From assembly GCF_900406815.1 (NCBI RefSeq), contig NZ_OVCN01000008.1, positions 62,001 to 126,000 of the forward strand: a stretch of 64,000 nt of DNA, read 5' to 3'. The notes beneath the pieces were generated by a model that was not told the origin of the DNA, ran no database searches, and worked only from the letters and a program-made list of their open reading frames with translations. Source of the DNA: Acinetobacter haemolyticus. Its GTDB lineage: Bacteria > Pseudomonadota > Gammaproteobacteria > Pseudomonadales > Moraxellaceae. Both the position numbers and the translations under genes were made by a program. Below are positions 27,776 through 37,425 of the stretch, in pieces; within the stretch, counting starts at the first letter, position 1; each line of letters begins with the position of its first letter.

Positions 27776-30625
27776 ATGTCTGGGGTTCAGAAACAAGGTT
27801 TAGCACCATTTATTTATACGGATCAAATTAATTATTCTAGTCATATCAGATCCTTTGTTCTCAGTGTATTGGGCATATGTGTTTTAGACTATGCTTTATT
27901 TGGTCTATTCTACTCTTTCGCCCCAAATATTTTTACTCTTTGGATTAGCATCACTGCCGCTTTTCTTCTACTTTTCTTTTTTTTATGCCGTTTTTCTTTG
28001 AAATGCTATTCATCGCCAGCATTTATTAAAAGAAGCCATTTTCTATTTCAAATCATTTGTTTTAGTACGGGTTTATTACTAGGCATCAACTCAATCATCA
28101 TTACTTACTACTTAATCCATGATGTTCCACAACTGACTGGATCACATATACTGATATTAACTGCGCTGTTACTGACCACCTCACATATCATTGCGCTGAC
28201 ATTTCTTACTCAACATATTCGTTATTTCTTTCTATTTTTTCTTCCTAGTATTCTCCCCCTGATTATTTCCCATCTGTTATCTCAGGATCATCAACACACC
28301 CTGTTTTACCTTGCGTATTACTTCACCTTCTTCGCAACTTTATTGTGTGCACAAGCTACTTTCAAGATTCATAAACACTTATCTCAAGTACTTGAGAAAA
28401 ACAAACAATTAATCGATGTTGCAGAGCAGCACAATCAATGGACTGAGGAGCTCTGTCAGCAATTACAACATGAAGTAAACAAATCCAAAGATATTGAAGC
28501 TCAGCTACAATTCAATAACCATTTGTTAGAGCAAAAAGTACGTGATCGAACTTATGATTTGACCCAAATGAATGAGAGTTTAGAAGAGCATCGCCAAAAC
28601 TTATCATTTGCCCATGAGACTGCAGGAATTCGCCCGTGGGAATGGAACTTAGAAAATCAAACGGTGGGTGTAACCAATACTCATAGCCAACCAGTCAAAA
28701 GAGATTCTGAAAATCATTACACCCTTCTACATAAAATCGTTCATCCTGATGATATTGAACGTGTAAAAAATGCTTTGTACCATCATTTATGCGGTGAAAC
28801 TTTACGTTATGAAGAAACTTACCGTATCAAAAGACAAAATGGTGAATGGTCTTGGATCCACGATGTAGGACAAGTGATCCAACGTCACCCTGAAGATCAA
28901 ACTCCATTACGCATGGTGGGTATTCATCGCGATATTAATCAAGAGCGCAAAGACCAAGAGCGATTAAAACTGTCAGCCAGTGTATTTGAACAAGCTTCTG
29001 AAGGAATTTTCATACTTGATGAACACTTTAATTATATTGAGGTCAATCCTAAATACGAACAAATCACCGAACTCGATAAACAAGTGATTTTAGGTAAGCA
29101 ACTTTTTGAAATTACAAAACAAAATAAATTGCATCACCAAAACTTTCAGCTCTCTATTTTAGACACTTTAACTCAAAAGCATGAATATGAAGGTGAATTT
29201 CAAGAAACTTATCATTCAGAAAAATCATGTTTCTTGTGGATGCATATTAATGCCGTTAAAGATGAACAAGATCGAGTCATTAATTATATCGGTATCGTTT
29301 CTGATCAAACTGAACGAAAGCATCAGGAACAAAGATTATCTTATCTCACCAATTATGACACGCTGACAGACTTACCAAATCGATTCTATTATCAGCAGCA
29401 ATTGCATCAATACCTGGTGAATGAAGCCTCTATTCAGCATCTCGCTGTCATTCGCTTGAACATTGATCGTTTCCGAACTCTTAATGAACTGGTCAGCAAT
29501 CAGGCTGGGAATGAATTGCTAAAACAAGTCGCGCAACGATTACGTATAAGTAATATTGATGCATTATTAGTTGCGCATTTAAGTGCTGATGATTTTGCGA
29601 TAATTTACGAGATGTCACCGTTACATCCGCCCATTCATCAACTATGCAATAATATTGTCGAGAACTTTAGCCAGCCATTTTATATTGCCGATCAAGAATA
29701 CTTTGTAAGTGTTTCGATTGGCGTGGCGATGTTCCCTGAACATGGACGTCAAGTAGATAATTTAAATACTCATGCAGAGCAAGCACTTAATGAGGCTAAA
29801 CGCTTAGGTGGCAATACAATACGTTACTATTCAAATGAAAGAGCAAACTTGGCAGCCCAATACTCGGATTTAGAGCTTGATCTAAGAAAAGCAATCCAAA
29901 ACAATGAGCTTGTCGTTTACTATCAACCCAAGATGATTGCTCACGATAATCTGGTAAATGGTTTCGAGGCGCTTATACGCTGGGAGCATCCCACCAAGGG
30001 GCTCATCATGCCAGATATTTTTATTCCATTAGCAGAAAGCACCAGCTTAATTTCTGACATCGGACAGTTCGTATTACATCAGGCAGCGAGACAATTACAA
30101 AGATGGATTGAGCTGGGTTACCCCCAAGTTCATATTGCAGTCAACACTGTGGTACAACAAGTCCTACGTGGGCAATTATTACATGATATAGATACGATTT
30201 TATCGCAGTATAGAATCTCTGGGCAAAATCTGGAATTAGAAATCACAGAGTCTGCATTCTTAGAAAATACGGAAACGGTTAAAACAGTTCTAGAAGCATT
30301 AAAAAATCGTCATATTTCCATCGCATTAGATGATTTTGGGACGGGATATTCTTCCCTTGCCTATTTAACCGAATATCCTATTGATACCTTAAAAATAGAC
30401 CGTGCTTTTATCTCCAAGATAGGCCATCCGAAACAAGATGCGATCGTTAATGCCATGATCGCTATGGGCAAAACCATTGGCCTAAAAGTTGTAGCAGAAG
30501 GTGTAGAAACTGAAGAGCAAAGAGACTATTTGAAAAAACAAAATTGTGACATCTTGCAGGGTTACCTATTTGCCAAGCCATTGACCGCTTTAGAGGCAAC
30601 CAAATTTCTACAGCAGCATAGTTAA
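27776..30625 (+). CDS. Membrane PAS-PAS-GGDEF-EAL cyclic-di-GMP signalling protein
   Basis: A 949-residue signalling protein. Residues 1-200 contain about six hydrophobic helices. A charged coiled coil (about 205-275) follows, then two PAS domains (about 277-395 and 400-510), a GGDEF domain (about 515-685) and an EAL domain (about 690-949). The GGDEF motif is degenerate: SADDF replaces GGDEF. EAL catalytic segments are intact (GFEALIRWEHPTKG, ITESAF, DDFGTGYSSL, LKIDRAF, VVAEGVET). It is therefore likely a cyclic-di-GMP phosphodiesterase with a regulatory GGDEF. A ribosome site AAAGGA precedes the ATG. Confidence 0.93.
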   Translation: MSGVQKQGLAPFIYTDQINYSSHIRSFVLSVLGICVLDYALFGLFYSFAPNIFTLWISITAAFLLLFFFLCRFSLKCYSSPAFIKRSHFLFQIICFSTGLLLGINSIIITYYLIHDVPQLTGSHILILTALLLTTSHIIALTFLTQHIRYFFLFFLPSILPLIISHLLSQDHQHTLFYLAYYFTFFATLLCAQATFKIHKHLSQVLEKNKQLIDVAEQHNQWTEELCQQLQHEVNKSKDIEAQLQFNNHLLEQKVRDRTYDLTQMNESLEEHRQNLSFAHETAGIRPWEWNLENQTVGVTNTHSQPVKRDSENHYTLLHKIVHPDDIERVKNALYHHLCGETLRYEETYRIKRQNGEWSWIHDVGQVIQRHPEDQTPLRMVGIHRDINQERKDQERLKLSASVFEQASEGIFILDEHFNYIEVNPKYEQITELDKQVILGKQLFEITKQNKLHHQNFQLSILDTLTQKHEYEGEFQETYHSEKSCFLWMHINAVKDEQDRVINYIGIVSDQTERKHQEQRLSYLTNYDTLTDLPNRFYYQQQLHQYLVNEASIQHLAVIRLNIDRFRTLNELVSNQAGNELLKQVAQRLRISNIDALLVAHLSADDFAIIYEMSPLHPPIHQLCNNIVENFSQPFYIADQEYFVSVSIGVAMFPEHGRQVDNLNTHAEQALNEAKRLGGNTIRYYSNERANLAAQYSDLELDLRKAIQNNELVVYYQPKMIAHDNLVNGFEALIRWEHPTKGLIMPDIFIPLAESTSLISDIGQFVLHQAARQLQRWIELGYPQVHIAVNTVVQQVLRGQLLHDIDTILSQYRISGQNLELEITESAFLENTETVKTVLEALKNRHISIALDDFGTGYSSLAYLTEYPIDTLKIDRAFISKIGHPKQDAIVNAMIAMGKTIGLKVVAEGVETEEQRDYLKKQNCDILQGYLFAKPLTALEATKFLQQHS

Positions 30626-30843
30626 CTGTCAACCGCAAGATCTTCCATTTACAACGAAAATTTACGACTTTAAGCCTTTATTTTTAGTTGAAAATAATTT
30701 GTCAATAAGTCGTATCATTCAGTGAAAATAAGCTATTTTGACTGGGCGAAAGCATGAACTAGTGCTATATTCTTGTGCACTTATCTTAATATAATAATCA
30801 GTCATATATATGCATGATTATTATCGGAACAATCGAGACTCAG

Positions 30844-33114
30844 ATGGACGATCAATCTTTAAAACAAGCCGCTTTGTATTACCATGAATTTCCTACTCCT
30901 GGAAAAATCAGTGTGACACCTAGCAAGCAGCTCGTTAACCAACGAGATTTAGCGCTTGCATATTCCCCAGGTGTTGCAGCTCCATGTTTAGAAATCGAAC
31001 GCGATCCTTCTGCCGCTGCAAAATATACAGCGCGTGGTAATTTGGTTGCCGTCGTGAGTAATGGTACAGCAGTTCTTGGTTTAGGGAACATTGGTCCTTT
31101 AGCATCCAAGCCTGTTATGGAAGGTAAAGGCGTACTTTTCAAAAAATTCGCAGGTGTTGATGTCTTTGATATTGAAATCGCGGAAAATGATCCAGATAAA
31201 ATCGTTGATATCGTTGCTGCATTAGAACCAACTTTTGGTGGTATTAACCTTGAAGATATCAAGGCACCAGAATGTTTCTATATCGAGAAAAAATTACGTG
31301 AACGCATGAAAATTCCTGTGTTCCATGATGATCAACACGGTACTAGTATTATCGTTGGTTCAGCTTTACTCAACGCGCTGCAAATCGTAAACAAAAAAAT
31401 CGATGAAATTAAAATCGTTGCTTCTGGTGCAGGCGCTGCAGCCCTGTCTTGCCTAGATTTGTTGTGTGCTTTAGGTGTAAACAAAGAAAATATCATTGTT
31501 GCTGACTCTCGCGGTCTCCTCACCACTTCTCGTGATGGATTGGATGATTCGAAAAAGCGCTATGTTCAAGATATTCAAGCAACGCAATTGAATGAAGTAA
31601 TCGCTGGTGCGGACATGTTCTTGGGTCTTTCTGCAGCTGGGATCTTAACCAAAGAAATGGTTAAAGAAATGGCTGAGAATCCAATCATTTTTGCACTTGC
31701 AAACCCAGATCCTGAGATTCTACCTGAACACGCTCATGAAGTACGTCCAGATGTCATTATGGCAACAGGTCGTTCGGACTATCCAAACCAAGTAAATAAT
31801 GCACTTTGTTTCCCATACATTTTCCGCGGAGCGTTAGATGTAGGTGCAACGACCATTAACGAAGAAATGAAGATTGCCTGTGTACATGCCATCGCACGTA
31901 TGGCACATGTTGAAGCAGATGCAGCGACCTATGGTGAGAAGTCAGCTTCCTTTGGTCGTGATTACTTGATCCCACGTCCACTTGATCAACGCTTAATTTT
32001 AGAAATTGCACCAGCAGTTGCTAAAGCAGCAATGGATTCTGGTGTTGCCACTCGCCCTATTGAAGATTTCTCAGCATACCGTCAAAGACTTTCTGAGTTT
32101 GTTTATAACTCAGCATTCTTGATGAAACCAATCTTTGCACAAGCAAAAACCGACCCTAAACGTATTGCTTATGCTGAAGGTGAAGATGAGCGTGTATTAC
32201 GCGCAGTTCAAATCGCAGTAGATGAAGGCTTGGCAAAACCAATCTTGGTAGGTCGTACGACGGTAATCGAAGCAAATATCAAGAAATTAGGCTTACGCTT
32301 ACAGCATGGCGTAAACATTGAAATCGTTGATCAAGAACAAAATCCGTTATATGAAGAGTTCTGGAAAGACTACTATCAAACAATGCAACGCAAAGGTGTA
32401 ACGGTTGAGTATGCGCAACGTGAAACTCGTCGTCGCTCAACATTGATCGCAGCTTTACTTGTGAAGTTTGGTAAAGCAGACGGTATGCTTTGCGGTACAT
32501 ACAGCAGCTATGATATTCATTTAGATTTTGTGCGTAATGTGATTGGTCTAAAAGAAGGTCGCAGCACATTCTTTACCCTGAATGCATTGATGCTTGAAGA
32601 TCGCAATTTGTTTATTGCTGATACATATGTCAATACCAATCCAACAGCGGCACAGTTAGCTGAAATGACAATTTTAGCTGCAGAAGAAGTACGCCGTTTT
32701 GGTATTACACCACGTGTTGCTCTACTTTCTCATTCAAGTTTTGGTAGTGACCAGCACGATGCAAGCGCTCAGAAAATGCGTGAAGTTTATCGTTTACTCA
32801 CAGAGCAAGCCCCTGATTTAGAAGTTGAAGGTGAAATGCACGGTGATGCAGCGCTTGACGAAAATATCCGTCATTTTGCATTCCCTAACTCACGCTACAA
32901 AGGTTCAGCGAATTTGTTAATTATGCCGAATTTAGATGCTGCAAACATTTCATTTAATTTGTTAAAAGCAACTTCTGGCAATAATGTAACAATTGGTCCA
33001 ATTTTGTTAGGTGCTGCTAAACCAGTTCATATTTTGACACCGACTGCAACGACCCGTCGTCTGATCAATATGACAGCGTTAAGTGTTGCAGAGATTCAAC
33101 AAAGTCAAAACTAA
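30844..33114 (+). CDS. maeB: NADP-dependent malic enzyme with phosphotransacetylase-like C-terminus
   Basis: A 756-residue fused protein that converts malate to pyruvate, CO2 and NADPH. The malic domain (about 1-425) includes [28 protein letters not shown] and [14 protein letters not shown]. The C-terminal ~330 residues resemble phosphate acetyltransferase and are usually an acetyl-CoA-sensing regulatory part. I use the ATG at 30844 because the E. coli enzyme also begins MDDQ; an ATG at 30814 would add ten residues. The gene ends in a terminator that overlaps the cca ribosome site. Confidence 0.96.
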   Translation: MDDQSLKQAALYYHEFPTPGKISVTPSKQLVNQRDLALAYSPGVAAPCLEIERDPSAAAKYTARGNLVAVVSNGTAVLGLGNIGPLASKPVMEGKGVLFKKFAGVDVFDIEIAENDPDKIVDIVAALEPTFGGINLEDIKAPECFYIEKKLRERMKIPVFHDDQHGTSIIVGSALLNALQIVNKKIDEIKIVASGAGAAALSCLDLLCALGVNKENIIVADSRGLLTTSRDGLDDSKKRYVQDIQATQLNEVIAGADMFLGLSAAGILTKEMVKEMAENPIIFALANPDPEILPEHAHEVRPDVIMATGRSDYPNQVNNALCFPYIFRGALDVGATTINEEMKIACVHAIARMAHVEADAATYGEKSASFGRDYLIPRPLDQRLILEIAPAVAKAAMDSGVATRPIEDFSAYRQRLSEFVYNSAFLMKPIFAQAKTDPKRIAYAEGEDERVLRAVQIAVDEGLAKPILVGRTTVIEANIKKLGLRLQHGVNIEIVDQEQNPLYEEFWKDYYQTMQRKGVTVEYAQRETRRRSTLIAALLVKFGKADGMLCGTYSSYDIHLDFVRNVIGLKEGRSTFFTLNALMLEDRNLFIADTYVNTNPTAAQLAEMTILAAEEVRRFGITPRVALLSHSSFGSDQHDASAQKMREVYRLLTEQAPDLEVEGEMHGDAALDENIRHFAFPNSRYKGSANLLIMPNLDAANISFNLLKATSGNNVTIGPILLGAAKPVHILTPTATTRRLINMTALSVAEIQQSQN

Positions 33115-33160
33115 TCCTTAAGTGAAGCTTGCCTAGAAAAGCTTGTCTTGAGACTTGAGA

Positions 33161-33206
33161 AAACCTCCATTCTGTAGCATGATTATGTGAAGAATAGAGG
33201 TTTTTT
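33161..33206 (+). terminator. Terminator after maeB, overlapping the cca ribosome binding site
   Basis: AAACCTC and GAGGTTT (33161-33167 with 33197-33203) and, inside them, ATTCT and AGAAT pair, with a T run at 33201-33206. The cca start codon is two bases after the T run, and its GAGGT ribosome site is the 3' arm. Confidence 0.7.
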
Positions 33207-33207
33207 C

Positions 33208-34434
33208 ATGCAAGTTTATTTAGTAGGCGGTGCAGTTCGAGATCATTTACTTGGGCACCCCTATCACGAAAAAGATTATGTTGTGGTTGGGGCAACACCC
33301 GATCAATTACTCGCTGAGGGTTATCAACCCGTTGGTAAAGATTTTCCTGTATTCCTACATCCTAAAACAAAAGAAGAATATGCACTTGCCCGCACCGAAA
33401 GAAAATCAGGCGTTGGCTATCACGGCTTTCAATTTTTTACTGATACAAACGTTCGCCTAGAAGAAGATTTAATTCGTCGTGACCTAACAATTAATGCCAT
33501 GGCGATGGATGCGGATGGTCAAGTCTATGACCCCTATGGTGGTCAAAAAGACTTAGAGCAAAAAACTCTTCGCCATGTTTCGGATGCATTTACCGAAGAT
33601 CCTTTACGTGTACTGCGTGTTGCCCGATTTGCTGCCCGTTATGCATCTTATGGATTTGTCGTTGCAGAGGAAACATTAGCGTTAATGCGTAAGATAGCAG
33701 AATCTGGTGAGTTAAATGAGTTAACGCCTGAACGTGTCTGGAAAGAAACAGCGCGAGCATTAATGGAAGACCATGCAGATGTATACTTCCAGATTCTTAG
33801 AGACTGTAACGCTTTAAAAATCTTATTTCCGGAAATTGATGCTCTTTTTGGCGTTCCGCAACGACCTGAATACCATCCCGAAATCGATTGTGGTATTCAT
33901 ACATTAATGGCGCTTCAGCAAGCTTGTAAAGCAGAGTATGCTTTAGATGTGCGATTTGCCGTCCTTGTACATGACTTAGGTAAAGCACTCACACCGCCTG
34001 AGGAACTTCCTAGACATGTGATGCATGAGGAACGCGGTATACAACCTGTCACAACACTATGTGACCGATTGAAAGTGCCAACACAACTCAAAAATCTTGC
34101 ATTAACCGTATGTAAAGAACACTTAAAATGTCATCAAGTAAAAATCTTAAAACCGGGTACTCTGTGGCGTTTCTTGCAACGTTTAGATGTATTACGTCGT
34201 CCCGAAAAGGTTAAAGCATTTGTTCAAGCGTGTGAGTGTGATGCTAAAGGTCGTTTAGGTATGGAAGATCGAGCTTATCCACAAGCCCAATATATTTTAA
34301 ATGCGATGGAAATCGTTAGAAATATCCGTGCTCAAGACCTACCAGAACACATTACAGGTCCAGAAATTGGTGAAATGTTAATTCAATATAGAATTGAAGC
34401 ATTGGCAAAATTTAAAGAGCAGTACGGCGAATAA
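33208..34434 (+). CDS. cca: CCA-adding tRNA nucleotidyltransferase
   Basis: A 408-residue enzyme that builds or repairs the CCA end of tRNA. The N-terminal nucleotidyltransferase head has YLVGGAVRD and ARTERKSG. The first of the two catalytic acids is Glu (E21-K-D23) where E. coli has Asp. The body contains RRDLTINAMAMD and EDPLRVLRVARFAARYA, and the HD-domain motif VHDLGKALTPP. I use the ATG at 33208, which has GAGGT six bases upstream. A GTG at 33187 is less likely. All tRNA genes in this window already encode CCA, so the role is repair as well as addition. Confidence 0.96.
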   Translation: MQVYLVGGAVRDHLLGHPYHEKDYVVVGATPDQLLAEGYQPVGKDFPVFLHPKTKEEYALARTERKSGVGYHGFQFFTDTNVRLEEDLIRRDLTINAMAMDADGQVYDPYGGQKDLEQKTLRHVSDAFTEDPLRVLRVARFAARYASYGFVVAEETLALMRKIAESGELNELTPERVWKETARALMEDHADVYFQILRDCNALKILFPEIDALFGVPQRPEYHPEIDCGIHTLMALQQACKAEYALDVRFAVLVHDLGKALTPPEELPRHVMHEERGIQPVTTLCDRLKVPTQLKNLALTVCKEHLKCHQVKILKPGTLWRFLQRLDVLRRPEKVKAFVQACECDAKGRLGMEDRAYPQAQYILNAMEIVRNIRAQDLPEHITGPEIGEMLIQYRIEALAKFKEQYGE

Positions 34435-34504
34435 ACCTATTTGACACCCCACCCTCACATGATCCTACTATTCAAGCTTTATACTGGATCGCTTAAATAG
34501 TTCA

Positions 34505-34554
34505 TATCAGCTCTTTCGTATTTCTTGTTGCATAAAAAATATAAAGAGCTGATA
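34505..34554. repeat. 12-bp inverted repeat between convergent genes
   Basis: TATCAGCTCTTT and AAAGAGCTGATA are perfect complements across a 26-base spacer. It lies between convergent cca and the secreted-protein gene. No T run follows, so its termination value is doubtful. Confidence 0.5.
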
Positions 34555-34564
34555 AACATCTCTA

Positions 34565-35191
34565 TTATTTCGTCAATAATACAGGATCTTCAATATTATA
34601 GCCCGTTTCAAAAGGAATACCGAGATATTCAACGGTTGCAAGTATATTTTTACTATGAGGCACTTTATATACTTTCGCTATATTTAACTCTTTCTTATAG
34701 CTAACAGCTGTTTGCGGCTTACTTTTTAGACCAAGACTTTTAACCTGATATTGGTACGACCATTTATCAATAGGTACTTGAGGATCATACCATGCCTTTG
34801 CTGTTCCTTTTTTAATAGACAATAACTGGATATGAGCCTTACGCTTAGGTATTGGTTCAAGAGGCAATAAACGCTTCTGAATTTTTGCAATTTCTATATC
34901 AAATTTCGTACTGTACTGATCGTAATCAATTAATTTAGTTTTAGGGTTAATATAAAGTGAATTCACTTGGATCAGCTTAGTCGGATTGGCACTATTTAAT
35001 TGATAATAATAAAGTTGAGGTAAACGTCCCCGCCCATCTTCAAAATGTCGCATGAGATAAATTTTTTGAGCTTTACGATCTAATCCTAGAACTTCAATAT
35101 GTTGTGGTCCACCCACCGTGGCATAAACTGGCAAAGATAAACATGACAAAAAAATTGTACTGAGAAGAATTTTTGGCATAGGCATGGACAT
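34565..35191 (-). CDS. Secreted protein of unknown function
   Basis: A 208-residue protein with a signal peptide ending after VYA (near residue 25). I use the internal ATG (MSMPMPKILL) because TGGAG lies six bases upstream; an upstream ATG would add 12 residues before the signal. The mature protein is basic and Tyr/Lys-rich, with phrases such as HIEVLGLDRKAQKIYLMRH and LPQLYYYQL. I do not recognise the family. It is convergent with cca and is a single gene. Confidence 0.75.
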   Translation of the reverse strand: MSMPMPKILLSTIFLSCLSLPVYATVGGPQHIEVLGLDRKAQKIYLMRHFEDGRGRLPQLYYYQLNSANPTKLIQVNSLYINPKTKLIDYDQYSTKFDIEIAKIQKRLLPLEPIPKRKAHIQLLSIKKGTAKAWYDPQVPIDKWSYQYQVKSLGLKSKPQTAVSYKKELNIAKVYKVPHSKNILATVEYLGIPFETGYNIEDPVLLTK

Positions 35192-35353
35192 ATTGAACTC
35201 CAAATTAATTTTTATACTTAAAGCCACTATATTGAGTTTTTAATGAAGAAAATGTTATTTTTTCTATTTCAAGCTTTTATTTTAATGAGACTGAAAATTT
35301 ATTTTATAGCGAGTTACACCGTTCCCACACCACAATAATATATTGTTCTCCCA

Positions 35354-35390
35354 TAAAAAAACCCAGTCTAAAGTAATGACTGGGTTTTTT
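35354..35390. terminator. Bidirectional terminator after tsf
   Basis: ACCCAGTC and GACTGGGT pair, flanked by A and T runs, between the secreted-protein promoter side and the 3' end of tsf. Confidence 0.85.
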
Positions 35391-35415
35391 ATAACTTTTA
35401 CTTATTCAGTAAAAA

Positions 35416-36297
35416 TTATTGAGCAGCAGCAGCAGCTTGAGCAGCAGCAACTTCATCAGCAAAGCTCATTTCAGCTTTCTTCTCAATACCTTCACCTACT
35501 TCGAAGCGAGTGAATTGAGCAACAACTGTACCAGTCGCTTTTAATACATCAGCAACTTTCTTGTCGTTATCAATAACATACATTTGACGATCAAGTGCTA
35601 CTTCGTTCAAGTATTTCTCAACTGAACCAGTAACCATTTTCTCAACGATGTTAGCAGGCTTACCAGATTCTAAAGCTTTTGCTTCAGCAATTTCTTTCTC
35701 TTTAGCGATCAAGTCAGCTGGAACAGCTTCAGCATTTACTGCAACTGGGTTGAACGCAGCAACGTGCATTGCAATACCTTTACCAGTATCAGCATCACCA
35801 GTGTAAGAAACTACAACACCGATTTTTAAACCGTGCTTGTAAATAGCCAAGTTTTCGCCTTCAACGATGTGAGCACGACGTACTTGGATGTTTTCACCGA
35901 TTTTTTGAACAAGTGCAACACGCGCTTCTTCAACAGTAGAACCATCTTCAAGTTTAAGTTCAGCAATTTTCGCAGCATCAGTTTCATTTGCAGCAAGTGC
36001 AGCTGTAGCCACTTTATCAGAGAAGTTTTTGAAGTTTTCGTCTTTTGCAACGAAGTCAGTTTGACAGTTAACTTCAACAAGAATTGCTTTATTACCGTTT
36101 TGAACGATTGTGATCGCACCATCAGCAGCAATGTTACCTGCTTTTTTAGCAGCTTTTGCTTGACCTGATTTACGAAGGTTATCAATCGCAAGTTCGATGT
36201 CACCGCCTGCTTCTGTTAATGCTTTTTTGCATTCCATCATTGCAAGACCAGTACGGTCACGTAATTCTTTTACCATGCTTGCAGTAATTGCAGTCAT
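35416..36297 (-). CDS. tsf: Translation elongation factor Ts
   Basis: A 293-residue nucleotide exchange factor for EF-Tu. The N-terminal UBA-like module reads ASMVKELRDRTGLAMMECKK and ALTEAGGDIELAIDNLRKSG. The core TDFVAKDENF follows, with the C-terminal helices after. It is downstream of rpsB on the minus strand in the usual bacterial rpsB-tsf order. The C-terminus ends in a run of Ala and Gln (AAAQAAAAQ type). Confidence 0.97.
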   Translation of the reverse strand: MTAITASMVKELRDRTGLAMMECKKALTEAGGDIELAIDNLRKSGQAKAAKKAGNIAADGAITIVQNGNKAILVEVNCQTDFVAKDENFKNFSDKVATAALAANETDAAKIAELKLEDGSTVEEARVALVQKIGENIQVRRAHIVEGENLAIYKHGLKIGVVVSYTGDADTGKGIAMHVAAFNPVAVNAEAVPADLIAKEKEIAEAKALESGKPANIVEKMVTGSVEKYLNEVALDRQMYVIDNDKKVADVLKATGTVVAQFTRFEVGEGIEKKAEMSFADEVAAAQAAAAAQ

Positions 36298-36337
36298 GTT
36301 GATCTCCTAAAATCGGTAGAATATAAATCTGTTCAAC

Positions 36338-36370
36338 AAAAACGGCCCAAAGGTTTCTCTGGGCCGTTTT
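36338..36370 (-). terminator. Terminator/attenuator between rpsB and tsf
   Basis: AACGGCCCA and TGGGCCGTT pair and are flanked by A and T runs. Its place inside the rpsB-tsf operon suggests that tsf is partly attenuated. Confidence 0.8.
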
Positions 36371-36436
36371 GCTTTCTCGACGCTCAATTTGTCATCATTT
36401 TAAATCACAAAAATGACAAGCTTGCGTCAAAACGCA

Positions 36437-37189
36437 TTAAGCCTCAGGAGCTTCTTTAGCAGCTTCTTCGCCTTTCGCTTGTGCATTCGCTTGTGATTGA
36501 GCGTATTCTTTACCAGCAAGAATCGCATCAGCCATAGCTGAAGCATACAAAGTTACTGCACGGATCGCATCATCGTTACCCGGAATAACGTAATCAACGT
36601 TGTCTGGGTTAGAGTTTGTATCAACGATACCGATTACAGGAATACCTAAGTTTTTAGCTTCTTTAATTGCAATCGCTTCATGATCAACGTCGATTACAAA
36701 TAATGCGTCAGGTAAACCACCCATGTTTTTAACGCCGCCTAAAGCACGTTCAAGTTTTTCCATCTCACGAGTACGTTCTAAAGCTTCACGTTTAGTAAGC
36801 TTAGCAAAAGTACCGTCTTGAGATTGAGTTTGAAGATCTTTTAAACGGTTGATAGATTGGCGAAGTGTTTTCCAGTTCGTCAACATACCACCTAACCAAC
36901 GGTGATCTACATATGGTTGACCAGCGCGTTGAGCTTGTTCACGGATGATGTTAGAAGCAGCACGTTTCGTACCAACGAATAATACTTTGTTCTTTTTGCT
37001 CGCCAAGTTGTTAACAAAGTTCAAAGCATCATTTAACGCAGGAACAGTGTGCTCAAGGTTGATGATGTGAATTTTGTTACGCGCGCCAAAAATGTATTGA
37101 CGCATTTTTGGGTTCCAGAAACGAGTTTGGTGACCAAAGTGTGCGCCTGCTTGAAGAAGGTCGCGCATGCTTACGTTGTAATCTGCCAT
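36437..37189 (-). CDS. rpsB: 30S ribosomal protein S2
   Basis: A 250-residue S2 protein beginning [20 protein letters not shown]. An upstream in-frame start at 37240 would add 17 residues not found in S2 proteins. Family motifs include [41 protein letters not shown] and [16 protein letters not shown]. The C-terminus has an Ala/Gln/Glu-rich tail. It heads the rpsB-tsf operon and has a structured leader. Confidence 0.98.
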   Translation of the reverse strand: MADYNVSMRDLLQAGAHFGHQTRFWNPKMRQYIFGARNKIHIINLEHTVPALNDALNFVNNLASKKNKVLFVGTKRAASNIIREQAQRAGQPYVDHRWLGGMLTNWKTLRQSINRLKDLQTQSQDGTFAKLTKREALERTREMEKLERALGGVKNMGGLPDALFVIDVDHEAIAIKEAKNLGIPVIGIVDTNSNPDNVDYVIPGNDDAIRAVTLYASAMADAILAGKEYAQSQANAQAKGEEAAKEAPEA

Positions 37190-37225
37190 TTTCTTTACCT
37201 TAAAGTTTGGGTTAGGCCTCCATAT

Positions 37226-37284
37226 ATCCGCATTCTCCACCTATTGCTAGGCACCCAGAGTAATGTGACGATATATGTGCGGAT
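37226..37284 (-). promoter_or_regulatory. Structured rpsB leader, possible S2 autoregulation site
   Basis: A 7-bp outer stem, ATCCGCA/TGCGGAT (37226-37232 with 37278-37284), encloses CTC/GAG and CCTA/TAGG pairings (37235-37260) with a 4-base loop, ending about 35 bases before the start codon. S2 represses its own operon in enterobacteria through the rpsB leader; assigning that role here is inference. Confidence 0.45.
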
Positions 37285-37299
37285 TTTTTACGACTATTT

Positions 37300-37329
37300 A
37301 TTATCAAACAATTCCGCAAAAGCCTCCAA
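37300..37329 (-). promoter_or_regulatory. Putative rpsB promoter
   Basis: On the minus strand, TTGGAG and GATAAT are separated by 18 bases. Expected start near 37293, giving a leader of about 100 bases. Confidence 0.4.
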
Positions 37330-37425
37330 TAAAAATAAAGAAGATTTATCACGAAAAGCATTTGATAAAATAGGCGGCTATTTATACCATAGACACTTGC
37401 AAATTACCAAAAGTTTTTAGAGATC

